From Gelidibacter sp035515035 (lineage in GTDB: Bacteria > Bacteroidota > Bacteroidia > Flavobacteriales > Flavobacteriaceae), in contig NZ_DATJCA010000030.1 of the NCBI RefSeq assembly GCF_035515035.1, positions 1 to 46,486 on the forward strand: 46,486 nucleotides of DNA, read 5' to 3'. Shown here one piece after another: positions 33,020-40,621 of the stretch. The notes beneath the pieces are model-generated. The model was not told the origin of the DNA and did no database searches. It worked only from the letters and a program-made list of their open reading frames with translations. Every line of letters starts with the position of its first letter. The stretch's first letter is position 1. A program made the position numbers and the translations under genes.

Positions 33020-33794
33020 GATATTAAAATATAGTTTTTACGATTTAATGCGTAGCCGTTGGAGTTACGTGTATTTTGCCTTTTACTTATTGCTGGGTGT
33101 GGTGTTGTTATTTTTAAACAATGATCTTTCCAAAGCGGTCATCACCTTGATGAATGTCATTATTGTTTTGGTACCTCTAATAGGGACCATTTTTGGCGTC
33201 ATGTACTATTATAATTCAAAAGAGTTTACCGAATTATTATTGGCACAGCCCTTAAAACGATCGTCCATTTTCTTGGGTCAGTATCTTGGAGTGGCTATTT
33301 CGCTGTCTATGAGCTTGATTTTAGGATTGGGGATTCCGTTTGTTTTCTACGGCCTGTTCATGTCCAATGCCATTTGGGATTTTTCCTTATTGCTGATTAC
33401 AGGAACGTTTCTGACCCTCATTTTTACGGCTTTGGCCTTTAACATTGCATTGTCCAATGAAAATAGAATTAAAGGTTTTGGTTATGCCATTCTACTGTGG
33501 TTGTTTTTGGCCATTATCTATGATGGCATCTTCTTAATGTCCTTGATTATTTTTGAAGATTATCCTTTGGATAAATTATCCTTGATTGGAACCTTGTTAA
33601 ATCCGATAGATCTCTCGCGTACGCTCATCTTGCTTAAGTTGGATATTTCTGCGTTGTTAGGCTATACCGGTGCCGTATTCAGGCAGTTTTTTGGAACCAA
33701 TTTCGGATTGATCGTATCTTTTTCAGCTTTGAGCTTATGGGTGATTTTACCAGTGCTGAGAATAACCATGAAAGCCAAGAAAAAGGATTTTTAA
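33012..33794 (+). CDS. nosY: NosY, ABC transporter membrane subunit
   Basis: A 260-residue integral membrane protein with six hydrophobic segments. It begins MFKILKYSFYDLMRSRWSYVYF, the amphipathic start typical of ABC-2 type permeases and of NosY in particular, and includes YYNSKEFTELLLAQPLKRSSIFLGQY near residue 68, a conserved NosY/ABC-2 stretch. The last helix ends in ITMKAKKKDF. It overlaps nosF by 8 bases, so translation is coupled. The reading frame is intact. It is the last recognisable nos gene; 71 bases later a different gene set starts. Confidence 0.88.
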   Translation: MFKILKYSFYDLMRSRWSYVYFAFYLLLGVVLLFLNNDLSKAVITLMNVIIVLVPLIGTIFGVMYYYNSKEFTELLLAQPLKRSSIFLGQYLGVAISLSMSLILGLGIPFVFYGLFMSNAIWDFSLLLITGTFLTLIFTALAFNIALSNENRIKGFGYAILLWLFLAIIYDGIFLMSLIIFEDYPLDKLSLIGTLLNPIDLSRTLILLKLDISALLGYTGAVFRQFFGTNFGLIVSFSALSLWVILPVLRITMKAKKKDF

Positions 33795-33853
33795 GTCTTT
33801 TATGTCGGAATTAAATTGTGATACTTATCATATAAAATACAAAATTTGAGACT

Positions 33854-33861
33854 TAAATTTG
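33854..33861 (+). promoter_or_regulatory. Bacteroidetes -7 element immediately before a start codon
   Basis: TAAATTTG (fits TAnnTTTG) ends 4 bases before the ATG at 33866. If it is used, the transcript would begin at or next to the ATG, giving a leaderless or nearly leaderless mRNA. No convincing -33 TTG is at the normal distance, so the call is tentative. Confidence 0.35.
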
Positions 33862-33865
33862 CACT

Positions 33866-34261
33866 ATGATTGCGACCATTGCACATAAAATCACAGCCTA
33901 TGTTTTGGTGTTTATATTATTTGCACATAATATCAATACCCTTGTGATTATAGGTGATTTTTTGGCAAATCAGGCCATCATTGCAAAAAACCTGTGTATT
34001 CAAAAGGACGATCAACAAGGCTGTAATGGGAAATGCCAATTGACCAAACAGATTGTAGAAAGCACACCAGATTCCAACAACGATCTTCCAGCACAAGAGA
34101 CGAGACGCATGTCTTTGGACGCGTTTTGTTTGTACGATATAGTGGTCACAGAAAGCCAAACTGAAATCTTGGTGACTACCAAGAACACAATCTTCGATTA
34201 CTCACCAGCAATTATTCTTCAGTATCAGGATATTGATACGCCACCACCCAATTTTAGTTAA
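33866..34261 (+). CDS. CNGKC-motif small membrane protein linked to copper uptake
   Basis: A 131-residue protein with one N-terminal membrane segment (about 8-30), then a cysteine motif NLCIQKDDQQGCNGKCQLTKQ with Cys44, Cys53 and Cys57, plus Cys88 in DAFCLYD. Small Bacteroidetes proteins with a similar C-x8-CNGKC-x-L-x-K pattern often sit next to TonB-receptor genes, as far as I recall, but have no assigned function. Here it precedes a Met/His-rich lipoprotein and a NosA/OprC-like receptor in the same direction. A metal-binding or redox-sensing role is plausible from the cysteines but not shown. It may carry its own promoter. Confidence 0.7.
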   Translation: MIATIAHKITAYVLVFILFAHNINTLVIIGDFLANQAIIAKNLCIQKDDQQGCNGKCQLTKQIVESTPDSNNDLPAQETRRMSLDAFCLYDIVVTESQTEILVTTKNTIFDYSPAIILQYQDIDTPPPNFS

Positions 34262-34356
34262 TTTTTTCGGTATAAATTCTTCCTTCCCTTTTCTGGCTTG
34301 TTTCAACGAGCGAGTAGGGGATTTCAAAACCTGTTTTAAACTATAATACTCAAAAA

Positions 34357-35205
34357 ATGAAACTAAAATATATCCTCCCAATCCTGGTTATCGCTTTATT
34401 TACAGTGTCATGTTCAACTGATGACGATAATTCAGATACCATACTCAATGAAATTGAAGGTCTCAAAAAAATCCAAGACCTGACCAACACCACACATACT
34501 GTTGAATTGTACAATAGTTCCGGTAAATTTGAAACCGGTTATAATGCCATAAGCCTCCGGATAAAGGACAATGCTTCCAACCACTATGTTGAGAACGCTT
34601 CCTTATCTTGGATCCCTGTGATGCAAATGCCTTCAATGAAACATTCTTCTCCAAAGTCGGAGATCACTAAATCTCTGGGCAAGAAAACGCTTTTTGAAGG
34701 ATTTATCGTTTGTCAAATGGCTAACCTCGATGGTTCTGGATGGTCTCTAAAAATTGATTATTCAATAGATGGCATTGATTTTTCTGTCCATTCAGAAATT
34801 ACTGTTATGCAAAGTGAATATCAAAACGTGGCCAGTTTTATGGGAGCCGATGACCAACGATATGTTCTTGCGTTGATGGGACCAGAAAAAGCTAAGATTG
34901 GTATCAATAAGTTAAAGGTTGGTTTGTTTAAAATGGAAACCATGATGGCTTTTCCAGTGGTTGCAGATTATAAAATGACCTTGGATCCGCGCATGCCAGG
35001 CATGGGAAACCACAGTTCTCCCAACAATACCGATTTGAGCTATAATGTCGCAGATAAAACCTATGAAGGTAATTTATCGCTCACCATGACAGGTTACTGG
35101 GTGCTCAATCTGAAGTTGTTGAATGCTTCTGGTGAGGTCTTGAAAGGCGAAAGTGTCACCGAAGCACATCCGAAAAGTTCCCTCTACTTGGAACTTGAAT
35201 TTTAA
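34357..35205 (+). CDS. Met/His-rich surface lipoprotein with two YtkA/FixH-like repeats
   Basis: A 282-residue lipoprotein with lipid on Cys19 followed by STDDD, the surface export signal. The mature part has two similar beta domains (about 45-145 and 165-270). Each contains a Met- and His-rich motif: MQMPSMKHSSP at 89-99 and DPRMPGMGNHSSP at 210-222. Such M-x-M/P-x-M-x-H clusters bind copper(I) or copper(II) in periplasmic copper proteins, and the fold resembles YtkA/FixH domains. It stands directly before the gene for a copper-type TonB receptor, so it may hand copper to that barrel, as SusD or XusB do for their receptors. Copper binding is inferred. Confidence 0.7.
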   Translation: MKLKYILPILVIALFTVSCSTDDDNSDTILNEIEGLKKIQDLTNTTHTVELYNSSGKFETGYNAISLRIKDNASNHYVENASLSWIPVMQMPSMKHSSPKSEITKSLGKKTLFEGFIVCQMANLDGSGWSLKIDYSIDGIDFSVHSEITVMQSEYQNVASFMGADDQRYVLALMGPEKAKIGINKLKVGLFKMETMMAFPVVADYKMTLDPRMPGMGNHSSPNNTDLSYNVADKTYEGNLSLTMTGYWVLNLKLLNASGEVLKGESVTEAHPKSSLYLELEF

Positions 35206-35249
35206 CCCATTCTATTTTATAAATTTCACAAAACTATCTAAACACATCG

Positions 35250-35312
35250 TTCTGTCAGGTTGAGCGTATTCGAAACCAAATTGAATTTTCGAGCAATCTC
35301 ATTCTGACAGAA
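35250..35312. repeat. Interrupted palindrome (dispersed-repeat type) before the copper receptor gene
   Basis: Three nested pairs are seen: TTCTGTCAG (35250-35258) with CTGACAGAA (35304-35312), TGAG with CTCA, and TCGAAA with TTTCGA. The arms are separated by small internal loops. The consensus GTCAGGTTGAGCG-TCGAAA is familiar to me as a dispersed element in Bacteroidetes genomes, so this is probably a copy of a palindromic repeat family. Only one copy is in this window. Confidence 0.6.
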
Positions 35313-35313
35313 A

Positions 35314-35329
35314 GGATAGTTTTTATACC
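35314..35329 (+). promoter_or_regulatory. Degenerate GGATA-N-TATACC site before the copper receptor start
   Basis: GGATAGTTTTTATACC ends 10 bases before the ATG at 35340. It resembles the GGATAGTTTTATCC site upstream of ric but with two inserted bases. It may be an Rrf2 site or coincidence. Confidence 0.25.
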
Positions 35330-35339
35330 CACTACGACA

Positions 35340-37337
35340 ATGAAAAAGCTTATAACAGCTGTGATTTGGGTGTTTTGTGGCGGATTTATCTTCGCTCAAG
35401 AATCTCATGACACTAAAAAAGATACCACTAAATTAGACGAAATTACTTTGGTGGGCCGACGGAAATTGAGCAATTATCGACAAGAAAAAACCTTATCGAG
35501 TATTGACGATTATTTAGAAAAATCGAATAAGATTACCATGATCAAACGCGGTAATTACGCTTGGGAACCCGCTATGAACAATATGAATAGCGAACGCTTG
35601 AACGTGACTATTGATGGCATGCAGATTTTTGGTGCGTGTACCGATAAAATGGATCCCATTACTTCTTATGTTGACGTGTCCAATTTACGGAAGGTAAGTA
35701 TTGGATCAGGCCAATCAGGATCAGAAAATGGACATACGATTGGAGGTGGTATCGATTTGCAATTGAAAAATTCAAAATTCCACCAATCCGGATTAAGAAC
35801 AAGTGTCGATTTGGGTTATGAAACCAATGGCAATTATAAAACCGGTGGTTTGGATCTGGAGTATTCTGGGAATAAGTTCTATCTTCATGCGGATGGGATT
35901 TATCGTAAGTCGGATAATTATGATGCTGGCAAGAATCAAGAAGTGCTGTATTCGCAATTTCAAAAATATAATATGTCGTTGCAAACGGGTTATAAATTAA
36001 CAGATCATCATACTTTTGAAGCAGCTGTTATTTATGACAAGGCAACAGATGTTGGCTATCCAGCATTGACCATGGACGTGTTACTTGCCGAAGCGCTGAT
36101 CACTTCAGTCACGCATAAATATGAGAATGATACGACCTTTATTCGGTCTTTGGAGTCTAAACTCTATTTCAACACCATCACCCATGTTATGGACGATTCC
36201 AAGCGCCCAGATGTGCCTATTCGCATGGATATGCCTGGATGGAGTGATACGTATGGGGTTTATAGTAAAGCGTCTATGAACGTCAACAAACACGCACTTG
36301 AAGTCAGTCTCAATGGGTATTACAACCGCTCTTTGGCAGAGATGACCATGTATCCCAATGATCCTAACCAAGCTGCTATGTTTATGTACACCTGGCCAGA
36401 TATTAGAACTTTGTATTCAGGAATTTATGTAAAGGATACTTATGATTTTAATGATCATACATCGCTTTCAACGGCTCTGAGAATCGGTTTTCATCAAAAT
36501 GAGATTGCGAAAGAAACTGGCTTGGAAAGTCTTCAAATATTCTATCCAGAAATTGGAGCAACAAAGAACCGTGTGTTGTCCAGTTTTACATCGAATTATC
36601 TATTTAAAAAAGAACATTATGATCTGTCTTTTGGAGCAGGTTACGGTGAAAGAGCGCCTTCAGTAAGCGAAGGTTACGGGTTTTTCCTTTTCAATAGTTT
36701 TGATAATTACGATTATATCGGCAATCCGACGTTAAAAAATGAAAAAGCTATTGAAGCCAATTTTAAAGCAAATTACCATGAGAATAATTTTCATTTAGGA
36801 TTTGAAACCTCCTATTTCTATCTCATGGATTATATCATTGGAAGTATGGATAAAAGCTTGAGTCCAATGACTATCGGTGCTGATGGGGTAAAAGTTTATA
36901 GCGCCCTTTCAAATGCCAAGATTTTTAATGCCTATTTGAATTCATCCTATAAGTTTTCAGAGTCATTTTCGATAAACGGCACTGTGGGGTATAATTATGG
37001 ACGTGGTAGCAATGGCGAGAACTTGCCATTGATAAAGCCTTTTTCTTATTTGGCAGAAGTTAATTACTCAACCGCCAAATTCAATGCTGCTCTACAGCTG
37101 GAGGGCAATGCCAATCAAAGTAGGTACAGCAATTTTTATGGTGAGGATGAAACCGCTGCCTACGGGATTTTAAATATAAACCTTGGAAATGAATTCAATC
37201 TCAACACGAATAAAGTGATCTTGAAATACGGAATAGAAAATATTTTAGATGCCAATTATTCAACTTACGCCGATTGGAACAATATCCCACGGCAAGGGAG
37301 AAATATATATGTAAATATGTCCTATGTCATTTATTAA
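35340..37337 (+). CDS. NosA/OprC-like TonB-dependent copper receptor
   Basis: A 665-residue outer-membrane receptor with a signal peptide ending FIFAQ. It has no carboxypeptidase-like domain. The plug carries the stretch MIKRGNYAWEPAMNNMNSERLNVTIDGMQIFGACTDKMDPITSY (pieces between residues 67 and 110). The GACTDKMDP segment (98-106) is shared with NosA and OprC, receptors that take up copper or handle it for nitrous oxide reductase in pseudomonads. A 22-strand barrel follows, ending in NMSYVIY. It follows a Met/His-rich lipoprotein and a CNGKC protein. Copper specificity rests on the NosA-type segment and this context. Confidence 0.85.
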   Translation: MKKLITAVIWVFCGGFIFAQESHDTKKDTTKLDEITLVGRRKLSNYRQEKTLSSIDDYLEKSNKITMIKRGNYAWEPAMNNMNSERLNVTIDGMQIFGACTDKMDPITSYVDVSNLRKVSIGSGQSGSENGHTIGGGIDLQLKNSKFHQSGLRTSVDLGYETNGNYKTGGLDLEYSGNKFYLHADGIYRKSDNYDAGKNQEVLYSQFQKYNMSLQTGYKLTDHHTFEAAVIYDKATDVGYPALTMDVLLAEALITSVTHKYENDTTFIRSLESKLYFNTITHVMDDSKRPDVPIRMDMPGWSDTYGVYSKASMNVNKHALEVSLNGYYNRSLAEMTMYPNDPNQAAMFMYTWPDIRTLYSGIYVKDTYDFNDHTSLSTALRIGFHQNEIAKETGLESLQIFYPEIGATKNRVLSSFTSNYLFKKEHYDLSFGAGYGERAPSVSEGYGFFLFNSFDNYDYIGNPTLKNEKAIEANFKANYHENNFHLGFETSYFYLMDYIIGSMDKSLSPMTIGADGVKVYSALSNAKIFNAYLNSSYKFSESFSINGTVGYNYGRGSNGENLPLIKPFSYLAEVNYSTAKFNAALQLEGNANQSRYSNFYGEDETAAYGILNINLGNEFNLNTNKVILKYGIENILDANYSTYADWNNIPRQGRNIYVNMSYVIY

Positions 37338-37338
37338 A

Positions 37339-37800
37339 TTAGAGCCAGAACGCATCGTCCATATTATCAACAAAGCGTTCATCGTGATGGATATCGGCAA
37401 TGAGGGCCAATTGTTCTTCTGTAGCGTTTTTTTGTATCTCCGGGAATAGGATGCGTTCTTCAAAACGGATGTGTTGTTCTAATTCTTCTTCAATTTTGTG
37501 CAAAGACTTTTCAATATCTTTATCATCATTGAAGAGACGTTTTAAGCGTCTATGCTCAGCCAACGCACGTTTTATCAAGTCATTATCGGCATCTAGAAGC
37601 GGGAAGATGTGGCTTTCTTCAAGTTCAAAATGTGGGATTAATTCATTTTTAAAAAACCAATCGGCATAAGTTTTAATGCGTTCTATGTCTATGTTTTTGC
37701 TGAATCCACTTCTGATCTTCCAAGAAAGCAATAAGCCATGATGGTGCTCTCTGCTAAAAGGTTGAAGTGCTTTATGTCGTTTTAATGGTTTTGGGTTCAT
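37339..37800 (-). CDS. Hemerythrin HHE-domain protein
   Basis: A 153-residue cytoplasmic four-helix protein. Iron ligands of a hemerythrin site are visible: REHHHGL in helix 1, HFELEESHIFPLL in helix 2, AEHRRLKRLF in helix 3 and HIRFEERILFPEI in helix 4. Non-heme diiron proteins of this kind bind oxygen or nitric oxide or help repair iron centres. Its start overlaps the end of the upstream heme-copper-oxidase-like gene by 29 bases, so the two are translationally coupled. It is convergent with the copper receptor gene, only 1 base from its stop. A role in NO tolerance is inferred from the neighbouring ric and Rrf2 genes. Confidence 0.85.
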   Translation of the reverse strand: MNPKPLKRHKALQPFSREHHHGLLLSWKIRSGFSKNIDIERIKTYADWFFKNELIPHFELEESHIFPLLDADNDLIKRALAEHRRLKRLFNDDKDIEKSLHKIEEELEQHIRFEERILFPEIQKNATEEQLALIADIHHDERFVDNMDDAFWL

Positions 37801-38998
37801 GATTGAAAATATTTAAGATGAAAAATAAAATGCCTAAAGGCAAAAGAATACTGCTAATAAAAAGTAGCAAATAATAATTGGGCAACATCCCAAGGTCAAA
37901 ATAGTAAAAAAGACCTTGGATAAGCAATAAAACCTCAGTAGTAATGAATCCAATAGTAAAGGAATAGATGCCAAAGGTCAAATATTTACTTTTAAGAGAA
38001 ATCAGCGAAGAACTTAAAAGAAATGCAAACAAAAATCCGGTGATGACACCCAACATCATTAAATGGATAAAACCGATAACAAAATTGTGATATTGATACG
38101 CCATTCGAGAAATGGTAGGGACGATGGAGCTTGTTTGCAAGGCTATTTTAAGAATAAAAGAGATGAGCGCCAAGGCGTACATCCATTTGATTAAGGTTGG
38201 TGTTTTGAGCCAGAAATCTTCCCAATGAGGTCGCAACAAGAGAATGAAATAATAGCCTGTTAAAAGCTGTAAAAATGCGCCAAGGCCATTGATCCATAAA
38301 AGCATGGGATGAAACGCAAACCAACTGACAGGTAAAGCGAAGGTCAGCACGGTAGAGGCAATAAGTGTAATGAAAAAACGCTGAAACACTGTGGTGTTCT
38401 TTATGTGAAATTGCTGCAAGAAAATCGCTAAAACAGCAAACATAAACCAACCATTAAATTGAAAATGCAGGAAAAATTGAATGGCTGTTTGGAAAAACGC
38501 CGATTCTATCCCTAACATGGCGGCAGCTGGACCTAAACACCAAATACCAATGGTTGAAATGAACATAAACACTAAGGACGCCTTCAGTAATAACCGGATA
38601 GGCTTGGCAGTGATTTTATGGTTTTTCCAGATCACTCGGATAAACAAGTAGCTACAAACAATGTGTAAGGTTGAAAAACTGATAGATATTGCAGCGTACC
38701 CTTGAAATGGAAAACTGACCATCATACCAATAACCGCAACCTCCGTGAGCCAAAATAAACGGTTGTAAACCGGTTTTTTATCTGGAATAAAATGATGGAC
38801 TATCAGAACATATAACATGAGATAGACCCAGCCCAACATGGCGCCATGGGAATGGGCATGCATTAGGCTCCTAAATTCAAAAGGTAACGGTTTTACAAAT
38901 TCATGAAGAGGAATCACAAAAACATATCGTAACATTAATCCCATAATGGCCGCGACCAAAAAGTTTATGAGACAGACAATAACAAGTTTTTTTTGCAT
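37772..38998 (-). CDS. Heme-copper-oxidase subunit I-like polytopic membrane protein
   Basis: A 408-residue protein with about 12 hydrophobic helices. Histidines are placed as in the heme-copper oxidase/NorB/NnrS group: MHAHSHGAMLGW (His47, His49, His51) in helix 2, LHFQFNGWF in the middle and YHNFVIGFIHLMMLG near residue 305. The CuB/FeB His-His pair of true oxidases is not clearly present, so it may bind heme without being a normal oxidase. It resembles uncharacterised proteins I associate with ric and hemerythrin genes in Bacteroidetes. It forms a coupled pair with the hemerythrin gene and sits in an NO-response setting, which makes an NO- or heme-linked role plausible. Confidence 0.65.
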   Translation of the reverse strand: MQKKLVIVCLINFLVAAIMGLMLRYVFVIPLHEFVKPLPFEFRSLMHAHSHGAMLGWVYLMLYVLIVHHFIPDKKPVYNRLFWLTEVAVIGMMVSFPFQGYAAISISFSTLHIVCSYLFIRVIWKNHKITAKPIRLLLKASLVFMFISTIGIWCLGPAAAMLGIESAFFQTAIQFFLHFQFNGWFMFAVLAIFLQQFHIKNTTVFQRFFITLIASTVLTFALPVSWFAFHPMLLWINGLGAFLQLLTGYYFILLLRPHWEDFWLKTPTLIKWMYALALISFILKIALQTSSIVPTISRMAYQYHNFVIGFIHLMMLGVITGFLFAFLLSSSLISLKSKYLTFGIYSFTIGFITTEVLLLIQGLFYYFDLGMLPNYYLLLFISSILLPLGILFFILNIFNHEPKTIKTT

Positions 38999-39106
38999 TT
39001 AAGAGGTTTTCATTACTCAAGAAGTGAATCCACTATGATAGGATTTTTTTTGACTAATAAAGAATTTACAAAGTAGAATTCTTCGGTCATTTCACAAAAT
39101 GTTTTG

Positions 39107-39123
39107 CATTGAAAATTTCAATG
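39107..39123 (-). promoter_or_regulatory. Palindrome upstream of the oxidase-like gene
   Basis: CATTGAAAATTTCAATG is an 8-1-8 perfect inverted repeat 109 bases upstream of the minus-strand start at 38998. It has a CRP/FNR look (TTGA-N5-TCAA) but the spacing of the half-sites is one short, so the regulator is unclear. A TACTTTG close to a -7 element lies at 39069-39075. Confidence 0.4.
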
Positions 39124-39247
39124 TTTAATAAAGAAACACTTCCTATCGTTTCCTATTATGTGGATCTTGTTTTCCCTCAAAGAAACATTCAATACCACAG
39201 CAGGTTTAGAAACGAAAAGGAAGTGTCTTCAACAATTAAAACCAAAA

Positions 39248-39979
39248 TCAATTAAGAGTCTGTTCCAGCTGAATAGCTTTAGGGAACAAAATGTTGTTTT
39301 CCAAGTGTATGTGCAAATGCAAATCCTTCTCAAATTCATCCAACATGGCATAGGTTACTTTGTAGGTGTTGCAAGCATCGGCAGGTGGCGTATAGTTATT
39401 GGTTAATTCCACAATTTTTCTGAAACGATCGCCTTCCAGTTCATGGTCATGTTTCATCAATGCAATTGGATTCTCAACCGTGGTAAACTGCGGGGACTCA
39501 ATTTTAGTGCCTTCCATTTGTGCCTTGACCATACGTTTTATAAAAGGGAAGAGGATGAGCTCTTCTTTTTTCATATGTGATGCCATTTCTTTGGCGCATC
39601 CTATAAAGAGTGCGGTAACTTCTAAAAGTTCAGGATGTCTTTGTCCGTGCACTTTACATAGTTTATCTAAGAATTGACGTAAAACTGGCGCTTTTTCTTC
39701 AACATAGCGGTGGTGTTTCTTCTCAATGTACTCTGCCAACAAATCCAATGGCCACGACTTATAATCGATGGATTGCTGGGTGTTTGAAATTTGAATTTCT
39801 AGCAGTTTGCCCAGTAATTCCTCAATCTCAATATTGTTTTTTTTACAAACTTCTTCGACAGTTCTGTCGCCTTTACAGCAAAAATCGATACCGTAGTTAG
39901 AAAATACAGCTGCAGTTCTAAAATCGTCAGCCACAAATTGACCGATCTGTTTTTGTGCGTCTTTATGTAATGTTTCCAT
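39248..39979 (-). CDS. ric: Iron-sulfur cluster repair di-iron protein Ric/ScdA
   Basis: A 243-residue cytoplasmic protein that helps restore iron-sulfur clusters damaged by nitric oxide or oxidants. Start ATG 39979 (METLHKDAQKQIGQF) is preferred; the longer frame from 40006 uses a non-ATG codon. The ScdA N-terminal domain shows DFRTAAVFSNYGIDFCCKGDRTVEEVC, and the hemerythrin-like domain carries HGQRHPEL, HMKKEELILFPFI, MKHDHELEGDRF and HIHLENNILFPKA, all expected iron ligands. Upstream lies a 14-base palindrome also found at the Rrf2 gene, implying NO-responsive control. Family and repair role are well established. Confidence 0.92.
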   Translation of the reverse strand: METLHKDAQKQIGQFVADDFRTAAVFSNYGIDFCCKGDRTVEEVCKKNNIEIEELLGKLLEIQISNTQQSIDYKSWPLDLLAEYIEKKHHRYVEEKAPVLRQFLDKLCKVHGQRHPELLEVTALFIGCAKEMASHMKKEELILFPFIKRMVKAQMEGTKIESPQFTTVENPIALMKHDHELEGDRFRKIVELTNNYTPPADACNTYKVTYAMLDEFEKDLHLHIHLENNILFPKAIQLEQTLN

Positions 39980-40047
39980 AAAATTATTCCCATCCTCAAT
40001 AATCAAGGATTATTTTGGGTTCTTATTAATTAGACAATTATTATTTC

Positions 40048-40061
40048 GGATAGTTTTATCC
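40048..40061 (-). promoter_or_regulatory. Rrf2-type operator upstream of ric
   Basis: GGATA-GTTT-TATCC is a perfect 5-4-5 palindrome, 68 bases upstream of the ric start. Its near-copy GGACA-AAAT-TATCC lies in the promoter of the neighbouring Rrf2 gene. The extended forms CGGATAG-TTTTATCC and CGGACAA-AATTATCC agree at 11 of 15 positions. Confidence 0.6.
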
Positions 40062-40089
40062 TATTTATATTCAATTTTTTTAATGTTAT

Positions 40090-40524
40090 CTAAACTTTTA
40101 AAAAGGAAGCTCCAGATTTGATGTCCAAAGCCAATTGTTCAAGATTTGTGCTTTGGAGCATCTTTTTTAAATCGTTACGGATGGTGGCAAATTGTTCGTG
40201 CACCGGGCAGGGGTGATTTTCATCACAGACATTTAAACCTAAACCACAGCCATGGTAGATGCTGTCACCATCTATGGAATTGACAATTTGAGAGAGTTTA
40301 ATGGATGAGATTTGTTCTTTTGGAATTTCAAATCCACCATAAGCGCCTTTTACTGAATTTATAATGCGATCCCTTACTAAGGCTTGAAGTATTTTTGCGG
40401 TAAATGCTTCTGGGGAATCGATTTCTTTAGCTATTTCCTTTAAACTGACACGATTACCATCATAAGAGTTCAAGGCTATATAAATTGATGCTTTGATCCC
40501 ATACTCGCAAGCTTTTGAAAACAT
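40090..40524 (-). CDS. Rrf2-family [Fe-S] transcriptional regulator (NsrR-like)
   Basis: A 144-residue DNA-binding protein. The winged helix-turn-helix is at about 5-75 (FSKACEYGIKASIYIALNS, VSLKEIAKEIDSPEAFTAKILQALVRDRII, GAYGGFEI). The cluster-binding cysteines are Cys93, Cys100 and Cys106, spaced C-x6-C-x5-C, close to IscR (C-x5-C-x5-C) and NsrR (C-x4-C-x5-C), so the protein probably holds a [2Fe-2S] or [4Fe-4S] cluster that reacts with NO. It is the first gene upstream of ric, transcribed in the same direction. Its own promoter carries the shared palindrome over the -33 element, which suggests auto-repression. Whether it senses NO or cluster status is not decided. Confidence 0.85.
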   Translation of the reverse strand: MFSKACEYGIKASIYIALNSYDGNRVSLKEIAKEIDSPEAFTAKILQALVRDRIINSVKGAYGGFEIPKEQISSIKLSQIVNSIDGDSIYHGCGLGLNVCDENHPCPVHEQFATIRNDLKKMLQSTNLEQLALDIKSGASFLKV

Positions 40525-40546
40525 TTGAATTTCTTTTTAAGTTAAA

Positions 40547-40584
40547 CAAATATACAATAATATTCAATTCGGACAAAATTATCC
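40547..40584 (-). promoter_or_regulatory. Auto-regulated promoter of the Rrf2 gene
   Basis: On the minus strand the -7 element is TATATTTG (40554-40547) and the -33 TTTG (40577-40574), 19 bases apart as the Bacteroidetes consensus expects. GGACA-AAAT-TATCC (40571-40584) covers the -33 element, so a bound Rrf2 protein would block sigma binding. Confidence 0.65.
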
Positions 40585-40621
40585 ACATTAAAGTTTTCTA
40601 TGATATTTTAAATTGAAATCA

